From Bacteroidales bacterium (GTDB lineage Bacteria > Bacteroidota > Bacteroidia > Bacteroidales > Muribaculaceae), in contig JAHZGZ010000020.1 in the NCBI GenBank assembly GCA_019420545.1, forward strand, positions 1-5,016: a stretch of 5,016 bases of DNA, written 5' to 3'. Made by a program: the position numbers and the translations under genes. How positions within the stretch are numbered: position 1 is the first letter of the stretch; every line of letters begins with the position of its first letter. The notes under the pieces are model-generated. The model was not told where the DNA came from. It saw nothing but the letters and a program-made list of their open reading frames with translations, and made no database searches. Positions 1 to 5,016 of the stretch are shown here, one piece after another.

Positions 1-993
1 GGAGAGCGACTCGATGCAGTCGGGATAGATGGTGCCTTGGGCGAGCCATTTCACATCCTTAATCTTATGGGCCTCGCGGTCGAACACGTCGATGAATCCC
101 TTGCCGATGATCTTGCGTTTGCGCTCGGGATCGGTAACGCCGGCAAGCTCGGCGAAAAACTCGGCGGAAGCGTCGACACCGACAACGTTGAGGCCGAGGC
201 ACTCGTAGTCATGCAGCACGTTGGCAAACTCGTTCTTGCGCAGCATGCCGTGGTCGACGAATATACATGTGAGGTTCTTGCCGATGGCCTTGTTGAGCAG
301 CACGGCAGCCACTGAGGAGTCAACACCACCGGAGAGGCCGAGCACGACCTTGTCGTCGCCGAGCTGCTCCTTGAGGGATACCACTGTCGACTCGATGAAC
401 GAAGCGGCGCTCCAGTCCTGACGAGAGCCGCAGATATCTACCACGAAGTTGCGGAGCAGATCGGTACCCTGTACCGAGTGGTACACCTCGGGATGGAACT
501 GCACACCCCAGAGCTTTTCTCCCTCGGCCTGATAGGCGGCCACGGCAACTTTGTCAGTGGAGGCGATGATCTTGAAGTTGGAGGGGATGGAGGTGATGGT
601 GTCGCCATGGCTCATCCATACCTGGGTGCCGGGGTCGAGACCTTTCAGCAGGGGATTTTCGGCATCGAATTTCTCAAGATGTGCGCGGCCGTACTCGCGG
701 CTTCCGGCCGGCTCTACCGTGCCGCCGTTGGTGTAGGCCATGAACTGGGCGCCGTAGCAGATGCCGAGTATCGGCAGACGCCCGCGTATGCCGTCGAGCG
801 ACATACGGAACGCCTTTTCATCGTAGACCGAGAAGGGACTTCCGGAGAGGATCACACCGATCACCGATGGGTCGTCGTGGGGAAACTTATTGTAAGGCAC
901 AATCTCGCAATAAGTATTAAGCTCGCGCACGCGTCGACCGATCAGCTGAGTGGTCTGGCTTCCGAAGTCGAGGATAATGATTTTCTGTTGCAT
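1..993 (-). CDS. guaA: GMP synthase (glutamine-hydrolysing), N-terminal 331 residues, cut by window edge
   Basis: Cytoplasmic purine enzyme converting XMP to GMP with ATP and glutamine. The frame is open from ATG at 993 to base 1 with no stop, so the gene runs off the window; family proteins are about 510-525 residues, so roughly a third is missing. Residues 1-185 are a class I glutamine amidotransferase domain: start MQQKIIILDFGSQTTQLIGR, nucleophile Cys79 in GICYGAQ, and His167 and Glu169 of the triad in QFHPE. The ATP pyrophosphatase domain follows, with PP-loop LSGGVDSS at 220-227, VDHGMLR at 246-252 and GKGFIDVFDREA near 298-309. The C-terminal dimerisation domain lies outside. The start is fixed by the family's N-terminus and by a promoter ending about 30 bases upstream; there is no Shine-Dalgarno sequence. 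No frameshift or lost catalytic residue was seen. It has its own promoter and is separated from the preceding gene by a terminator. Confidence 0.97.
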   Translation of the reverse strand, partial: MQQKIIILDFGSQTTQLIGRRVRELNTYCEIVPYNKFPHDDPSVIGVILSGSPFSVYDEKAFRMSLDGIRGRLPILGICYGAQFMAYTNGGTVEPAGSREYGRAHLEKFDAENPLLKGLDPGTQVWMSHGDTITSIPSNFKIIASTDKVAVAAYQAEGEKLWGVQFHPEVYHSVQGTDLLRNFVVDICGSRQDWSAASFIESTVVSLKEQLGDDKVVLGLSGGVDSSVAAVLLNKAIGKNLTCIFVDHGMLRKNEFANVLHDYECLGLNVVGVDASAEFFAELAGVTDPERKRKIIGKGFIDVFDREAHKIKDVKWLAQGTIYPDCIESLS

Positions 994-1023
994 AGCAATA
1001 TTGATCGGAGGGATTTTCAGCTG

Positions 1024-1054
1024 CAAAGTTAGCACAATTGCAGCAGATATGAAA
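1024..1054 (-). promoter_or_regulatory. Bacteroidota-type promoter for guaA
   Basis: On the minus strand TAACTTTG at 1031-1024 matches the Bacteroides -7 consensus TAnnTTTG exactly. TTTC at 1054-1051 matches three of four bases of the -33 element TTTG, with a 19-base spacer, the spacing expected for the primary sigma factor of this phylum. Transcription would begin near 1016-1019, giving a leader of only about 25 nt, too short for a purine riboswitch. The consensus is established knowledge; its use here is inferred. Confidence 0.72.
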
Positions 1055-1061
1055 GTGCCGT

Positions 1062-1105
1062 AAAAAAGAATAAGGTGTACCGCCGACATGTACGGTACAC
1101 CTTAT
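1062..1105 (-). terminator. Rho-independent terminator of the large secreted-protein gene
   Basis: Arms 1070-1082 and 1093-1105 form a perfect 13-bp inverted repeat (ataaggtgtaccg / cggtacaccttat) around a 10-base loop. Read on the minus strand the stem is followed by TCTTTTTTA (1069-1061), a run of U in RNA. The plus-strand side is followed by ctatata, with no T run, so termination should work only for minus-strand transcripts arriving from the gene ending at 1174. The T run ends only 7 bases from the -33 element of guaA, insulating the two transcription units. Confidence 0.85.
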
Positions 1106-1117
1106 CTATATAGCAGG

Positions 1118-1162
1118 GGCGCACAGGCGCCACATGCATGGTCTTGAAGTCTGAGTTCAGAC
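1118..1162 (-). other. 3' untranslated stretch with two small hairpins
   Basis: Between the stop codon at 1174 and the terminator are two short inverted repeats: gtctga/tcagac at 1149-1154 and 1157-1162, and ggcgc/gcgcc at 1118-1122 and 1127-1131. Neither has a following T run, so neither is a terminator. They could stabilise the 3' end of the mRNA, but stems of 5-6 bp can arise by chance. Nothing else is recognisable in this roughly 70-base stretch. Confidence 0.25.
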
Positions 1163-1173
1163 AGAAAAGCGGA

Positions 1174-4100
1174 TTACTTTCTGTTCATGAACTTGAGGGA
1201 GGCAGAGCCTACGCGCACGATGTATACACCCTGCTCGAGGCCGTCGATGGCAACCTTTCCGGAGGTGGTGGTGAAGCCCTGTACCTTGTGGCCGGCGAGG
1301 TCGTAGATCTCTACGTTGGCCTTTCCGTCGGCATCAAATAGCTTGGCGGCGATGATGAGTGTGCCCTCGGCGAAGAAGAGGTTCTTCTCCTCGTTGATGT
1401 CGGTGACATCCTCGATGCCGCTGACATTGAGGCCGTCGATCATGGCGACGTATACCTCCTCTATTGACCAATAGTTGCCTTTCTTACCTGTCTGGAGAAT
1501 ACGGATGCCGCGCACGTCCTCTTCGGGGAAGGGAGCGATAAGCAGAGATCCTGCACCGTTGCCGGTAGCTACTGTACGCCAGCGATGATCGTAGAGGTTG
1601 CTTGTATCATCAGCGCTCGACTCCCATTCAATGTAGTCCTCAACATCGTAGCCAAAGTTATCCTTCATGAATTTCTTAGCTTCATCAGGAGTCTTCACTG
1701 TGCTGCGAACAACTTCCTCGCTCTCCGGATCGAGAACCTGAAGCTGCCATGCAGCAGGACCGTCGTTGGGGCTGCTGCTGGCGTCGAGCACCACAGCGTT
1801 GATATGCTCTGTCTTTTCAAGGTTGAGAAGATCCTGGTCGAAATAAACGGCATACCACTGTACTTCGCGAGTGCTCCAGAACGGAGTAATCACCTCACCG
1901 GGGGTAGTAGGTTCCTTGCCGGCATTGGTATCATACCATTCCAAGGGGTTCTGGCTACCTTTAGTCGACCAACGGGTCTTCATATTGTCATCCAGTGCAC
2001 GGCTTGCATAGCCGTCACCCTTGATTCTTTCATAGAAAGGATTTTCGTCGTACCAATCCTCACCACCTATTACCTGATCGAAACCATGGTAGTCAAAATT
2101 CTGTATAGATGAACCTTCAACAAGATTGCCTTTATATGACACAACGCCGAGGGGATCATTGAAAGCGATCGCGTGCCAGCCGTTGCGCTGCTTGAAGCCG
2201 CTGCGGTTGCTCATGTTCCATGCCATCGGGAGCATGTAGTTGTATGCGTTGAACAGCTTGGTGTCGAAGCTGGTCTTTCCGTCATCGGTAAGAGGAGTGA
2301 ACACACCGGTGTAGAGGCTAACGTTCTTGTTACCGTTGGCATTCTTGTTGGCGGAGCGTACATTGAAGTTGTTCATCGAAAACTTGCCGCCGTTGTCAAC
2401 AAGGAATGTGCGCTTGTCGCCGTTCTGCTGCAGAGCGGCAAGGATGAAGTTGATGTTGCCACCCTTTACATCGACGAAGGTATCACCGCCGCCCCAGTTG
2501 TTGGTAGCGAACATATCGACAGTGTGGTTGAAACCGGCCTCGCTTGTAAAGAAGCTTGCGGAGTGACCGTTGTTGAGGGCCACGAGCTGCGAGTTGGTCA
2601 TGGCAGCGTCGGCTGCGGTAGCCTTGAATACGAATGTCTTCACAACACCGTCGACCGCGTTGCCGAGCGAGCGGAATGTAGCGCCACCCTGACCGTCGCT
2701 CTGGAAGAGCATACCGGTAGCGGCGCCGAAGAGGAAGTTGTTGTAAAGATTCTCGTTGCGGCAGTCGCCGATGACGAAGAAGTCGAGCTCGTCGTTGTTC
2801 TGCTGGTAGCAGGCTTCCTGGTGAAGGTTGTTTTTGTTGTGGAGCGAGTTGGGCCAGAGACCGAACTTCCACTCGTCGCCGGCACCGTAAGCGATAGTGT
2901 TACACTGTATATTGCTGATTGTGCCATTCTGCGACATACCGCCTACGCGGATCACGTTTTTGAAGCAGTGGCCCGAGATGTAATCGACATAGTGGTTGTC
3001 GCACTTGTTGGTGAACATGTCGACACCAAGATAGCATGCACGCACGGCAAGGTTCACGACATAAGTGTCAGCATTACCACGAACAGCATAAGGATATTTC
3101 TTGGGAGTACATACCGCATGAGCAGGAACAAACTTTCCATCGACTGTGGCTCCGGCAACATCGGTAAAGATCGACTCATCCTGTGCGGGATAGTTGATTG
3201 AGATACCACGGATACCGGACTTGGCTGCCATGGTTATGAAGGGAGTGCCGTTGTCGCTGCCTTCGCCGCAATATACCTCGAGAATAGCACCCTGGCCACG
3301 AGGTACAGAAGCAAAATCAGAAGCTCCGCGAAGCTCTACACCTGTAGGAATAGAGAGCGGAGAGTTACAACGATAGTGGCCCGGAGTAAGGTAAACGATA
3401 CCACCACCGTTGGCACCGGCAGCATCAAGAGCCTGCTGGATGGCAGCAGAATTGTCGTGACCGGTATCTTCGCCATGACTTGAATCTTCGGGAGCGATGT
3501 AGTTGCCCACAGCACCGTAAGCGCTTGCGAGGAAGAGATCGGTCTTGGCAGGCTTGGTATCCTTTACAGCCATCATTTCGGCAGGATACTCGGGCACAGC
3601 CTTGGCAGCATATGTAGCGGTTTCAGACACCTGGCAGTCGTACAGAGAATTGTTTACAAGCTGACCGGAAGTGAACTTGTTGGCAACGAATACACAACGT
3701 GTCATGGCACCGATCTCTACATTACCGTTGAAAGTATTGTAGTCGGCGATAAGCTGACCGCCCTCGAAACTTACCGGGCCGTTGACCTTACACTGATGAA
3801 GCTGAGTAGTCTGTGTGGCATCGGGATGTGTATATATACCGTAGCGGGAGCCGGTGAATTCGCAAGCGAGGAACTGCGAGGGACCGAGGTTGCCGGCAGC
3901 CTGCTCGAGGCCGATCTCACAGCCGGGAGTACTTACGCGGGTAAACATACATCCGCAGCCTGCCGATTCGGTCATGTATACACCGGTACGGCAATCGGTG
4001 AAAGTCAGGTTGTAGTTATGTCCGTTAGGCGAACCTGTCGACTGTCCGGCCATGCTATCAGGTGATTTCTTTGTCCAGATACCGCGGTTATACCCTTCGG

Positions 4101-4974
4101 CAGAGTAGTTGCAGCAGTACGACCAGTCGTTACGACGCATCTCGAAGCCGGTGGCGTGGTAGTAAGTCCACGAAGTGGCGTCGGCAGCATTGGCAAGACC
4201 GGAGCCGGCCCAGTACTTGGGCGAGAAATCGATGTGGTCGAAACGGCCAACGTCGGCGATGTTATCCATCGTCACACCCTTGTGAAGCGGAGTACCGTAG
4301 AGTCCGAAGATATTGGGGCAGCCGCCGCCGTTGAGCTCTGAGAAGATCACACCGATATAGGAGTTGACGAGTGTTACGTCGCGCACGTTGCAATAGTCAT
4401 TTCCGAAATAGCCCTTCTTACCCATAACGACCGAAGGTGGATATGCTATGGGATCATCGGCACGCTGTGTCTCATACCAAATTGCTACTTCGCTGATTCT
4501 GGTTGAAGGCTCCATGATGAAGCAGGAGTTGGTTTCGAGAGTGTCATTTGCGAAACGGCTTGATACCTTAAATATGGTACCTTCAATTTTCTGGCCTTTC
4601 ACAGGCTTCTTCCAGTCGCCGCGGATAGTGACACCACGGGGGATGGTGATACGTCCGTCGACTTTATAAGTACCGGCGGGGAGATAGAGTGTACCGCCTG
4701 TCTTACGGTATGCCTGCTTGTCACCCGACGGATACGACGATGCATCGCCAAGGGCATTGAGCATCTGCTGAATGAGCGAGGTGACATTGGTGTTACCCTT
4801 GTTGGCATTAGCATCGTAGTCAAGAATGTTCATTTCGACGATCTTGACATCGGGAGTAGGATAGTCGGGATTATTGATTACCTGCGGCTTGCGCACGTAG
4901 GTAGCTGCCTCAGCCGCAAAAGGAGCGGTTGCCAGGCAGAGTCCCGCCAATAACGATATTGTAAATCTGTTCAT
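1174..4974 (-). CDS. Secreted tandem beta-helix (Pectate_lyase_3/GH55-like) protein with F5/8C-like domain and T9SS sorting tail
   Basis: A 1266-residue exported protein, probably a polysaccharide-active enzyme or binding protein at the surface; substrate and activity cannot be named. Residues 1-23 are a signal peptide (Arg3, hydrophobic core TISLLAGLCLA, probable signal peptidase I cleavage after AEA). Residues about 43-460 form a first right-handed beta-helix, entered by GGTLYLPAGTY and IPRGVTIRG at 93-119. Residues about 478-960 form a second, with A-YGAVG at 485-490, DNSAAIQQALDAA at 507-519 and GGIVYLTPGHY at 524-534. An F5/8C-like sandwich spans about 966-1180 and a T9SS type A domain about 1196-1266. 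The tandem helix resembles GH55 exo-beta-1,3-glucanases and proteins labelled glycosyl hydrolase family 28-related, but no catalytic residue could be assigned. ATG at 4974 directly precedes the signal peptide. All 22 mature-chain cysteines lie in 151-738. It is the only gene of its transcript seen here. Confidence 0.93.
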   Translation of the reverse strand: MNRFTISLLAGLCLATAPFAAEAATYVRKPQVINNPDYPTPDVKIVEMNILDYDANANKGNTNVTSLIQQMLNALGDASSYPSGDKQAYRKTGGTLYLPAGTYKVDGRITIPRGVTIRGDWKKPVKGQKIEGTIFKVSSRFANDTLETNSCFIMEPSTRISEVAIWYETQRADDPIAYPPSVVMGKKGYFGNDYCNVRDVTLVNSYIGVIFSELNGGGCPNIFGLYGTPLHKGVTMDNIADVGRFDHIDFSPKYWAGSGLANAADATSWTYYHATGFEMRRNDWSYCCNYSAEGYNRGIWTKKSPDSMAGQSTGSPNGHNYNLTFTDCRTGVYMTESAGCGCMFTRVSTPGCEIGLEQAAGNLGPSQFLACEFTGSRYGIYTHPDATQTTQLHQCKVNGPVSFEGGQLIADYNTFNGNVEIGAMTRCVFVANKFTSGQLVNNSLYDCQVSETATYAAKAVPEYPAEMMAVKDTKPAKTDLFLASAYGAVGNYIAPEDSSHGEDTGHDNSAAIQQALDAAGANGGGIVYLTPGHYRCNSPLSIPTGVELRGASDFASVPRGQGAILEVYCGEGSDNGTPFITMAAKSGIRGISINYPAQDESIFTDVAGATVDGKFVPAHAVCTPKKYPYAVRGNADTYVVNLAVRACYLGVDMFTNKCDNHYVDYISGHCFKNVIRVGGMSQNGTISNIQCNTIAYGAGDEWKFGLWPNSLHNKNNLHQEACYQQNNDELDFFVIGDCRNENLYNNFLFGAATGMLFQSDGQGGATFRSLGNAVDGVVKTFVFKATAADAAMTNSQLVALNNGHSASFFTSEAGFNHTVDMFATNNWGGGDTFVDVKGGNINFILAALQQNGDKRTFLVDNGGKFSMNNFNVRSANKNANGNKNVSLYTGVFTPLTDDGKTSFDTKLFNAYNYMLPMAWNMSNRSGFKQRNGWHAIAFNDPLGVVSYKGNLVEGSSIQNFDYHGFDQVIGGEDWYDENPFYERIKGDGYASRALDDNMKTRWSTKGSQNPLEWYDTNAGKEPTTPGEVITPFWSTREVQWYAVYFDQDLLNLEKTEHINAVVLDASSSPNDGPAAWQLQVLDPESEEVVRSTVKTPDEAKKFMKDNFGYDVEDYIEWESSADDTSNLYDHRWRTVATGNGAGSLLIAPFPEEDVRGIRILQTGKKGNYWSIEEVYVAMIDGLNVSGIEDVTDINEEKNLFFAEGTLIIAAKLFDADGKANVEIYDLAGHKVQGFTTTSGKVAIDGLEQGVYIVRVGSASLKFMNRK
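1177..1389 (-). other. T9SS type A C-terminal sorting domain (within the large CDS)
   Basis: Residues about 1196-1266 carry the hallmarks of the Por secretion-system C-terminal domain family (TIGR04183 type): a strand NLFFAEGTLII, the central VEIYDLAGHKV (1221-1231), an IDGLEQGVYIVRVG turn (1243-1256), and a short basic end KFMNRK. In T9SS organisms this domain guides passage through the outer membrane and is then removed, with the cargo attached to the surface or released. Here it implies delivery outside the cell rather than periplasmic retention, provided the host has a working T9SS, which this window cannot show. Confidence 0.85.
1435..2079 (-). other. F5/8 type C (discoidin)-like carbohydrate-binding domain (within the large CDS)
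   Basis: Residues about 966-1180 follow the F5/8C pattern: ASRALDDNMKTRWST (990-1004) corresponds to the typical A-DGN--T-W-S segment, YAVYFDQD (1041-1048) to the strand that usually reads W--VDLG, WQLQV (1076-1080) to the strand before the usual S-DG-W, RWRTVATGNG (1131-1140) to the following W--V, and VRGIRIL plus WSIEEVYV (1154-1176) to the closing strands. Such domains (including CBM32) usually bind sugars next to a catalytic module. A 45-50-residue acidic stretch (about 1083-1130) separates two strands that are normally close. Fold assignment is by motif reading only. Confidence 0.7.
3325..3405 (-). repeat. Beta-helix entry motif, copy 2 (residues 524-550 of the large protein)
   Basis: Residues 524-550 (GGIVYLTPGHYR ... 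IPTGVELRG) align without gaps to residues 93-119, with 12 of 27 positions identical by eye (G, G, Y, L, G, Y, I, P, G, V, R, G). This is the conserved GG-xYLPxGxY / IPxGvxlxG signature that starts a Pectate_lyase_3-type helix. It marks the second helix as a divergent duplicate of the first, 431 residues downstream. Confidence 0.7.
4618..4698 (-). repeat. Beta-helix entry motif, copy 1 (residues 93-119 of the large protein)
   Basis: Residues 93-119 (GGTLYLPAGTYK ... IPRGVTIRG) are the first copy of the duplicated signature paired with 3325-3405. The preceding segment DYDANANKGNTNVTSLIQQ (52-70) parallels GEDTGHDNSAAIQQALDAA (501-519) in the second copy, although copy 1 has a longer connection before the GG. 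The repeat is at protein level; the DNA has diverged. Confidence 0.7.
4906..4974 (-). other. Signal peptide of the large secreted protein
   Basis: Residues 1-23, MNRFTISLLAGLCLATAPFA followed by AEA: a basic n-region (Arg3), a hydrophobic core, and an A-x-A site after Ala23 (cleavage after Ala24 is also possible). Cys13 lies in LAGLC, which is one residue too long for a lipobox, so a lipoprotein is unlikely. It supports Sec export and confirms the start codon at 4974. Confidence 0.88.
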
Positions 4975-5016
4975 ATAATGAGCAATTAATAATAAGCATT
5001 GATAAATTCCAATCCG
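4975..5016 (-). promoter_or_regulatory. AT-rich leader upstream of the large secreted-protein gene
   Basis: The 42 bases before the ATG read on the minus strand as an AT-rich leader ending TTATTATTAATTGCTCATTAT. There is no purine-rich Shine-Dalgarno sequence, which is usual in Bacteroidota, where A/T-rich leaders favour initiation. No good TAnnTTTG element was found; the promoter may lie beyond the window edge. Confidence 0.4.

Noticed and set aside
958..963. Possible frameshift near codon 11-12 of guaA
   Set aside because: On careful rereading the bases are gct tcc, giving DFGSQTTQ in one unbroken frame; the suspicion came from misreading the line boundary.
478..1032. A 184-codon plus-strand open frame opposite guaA
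   Set aside because: It is the mirror of a perfectly conserved GMP synthase frame, has no recognisable protein family, and runs across guaA's start and promoter.
1118..1131. GC-rich hairpin as a second terminator
   Set aside because: The stem is 5 bp and no U run follows on either strand.
2173..3201. A 342-codon plus-strand open frame inside the large gene
   Set aside because: It is antisense to the second beta-helix. Its Val/Glu/Ala-rich composition is what complementing the real frame gives, and no start signal or domain is visible.
4936..4974. Lipoprotein signal peptide at Cys13
   Set aside because: The sequence is L-A-G-L-C, not the L-A-G-C lipobox spacing, and an A-x-A cleavage site plus T9SS tail fit a soluble secreted protein better.
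4981..5016. Promoter for the large gene in the visible leader
   Set aside because: TAATTGCT preceded 20 bases earlier by TTGG has roughly the right spacing, but only the TA and one T match the -7 consensus; too weak to call.

Overview
The window looks like a chromosomal segment of a gut-type Bacteroidota (order Bacteroidales). Three things point there: a secreted protein ending in a type IX secretion (T9SS) type A sorting domain, a Bacteroides-type promoter (-33 TTTG-like, -7 TAnnTTTG), and start codons without Shine-Dalgarno sequences. A Muribaculaceae-like genome is a reasonable guess, but it cannot be proven from this window.

Layout, all on the minus strand and read from right to left. 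At 4975-5016 there is a short AT-rich leader. At 4974-1174 lies one very large gene for a 1266-residue secreted protein. It has a signal peptide, two successive right-handed beta-helix domains of the Pectate_lyase_3 / GH55-like kind, an F5/8C (discoidin)-like beta-sandwich and a C-terminal T9SS tail. At 1062-1105 an intrinsic terminator closes that gene. At 1024-1054 a promoter starts the next transcript. From 993 to the left window edge runs the first 331 codons of guaA, glutamine-hydrolysing GMP synthase, which continues outside the window.

The two genes are separate transcription units placed head to tail, and nothing suggests that they work together. guaA is purine housekeeping in the cytoplasm. 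The large protein is exported and probably acts on, or binds, a polysaccharide at or beyond the cell surface. No SusC/SusD pair, regulator or transporter is visible, so assignment to a polysaccharide-utilisation locus is not possible here. There are no tRNA, rRNA, CRISPR or mobile-element signatures. The part most worth a second look is the large protein: its duplicated helix entry motif, its unusual cysteine distribution, and an unusual acidic insert in the discoidin-like domain.
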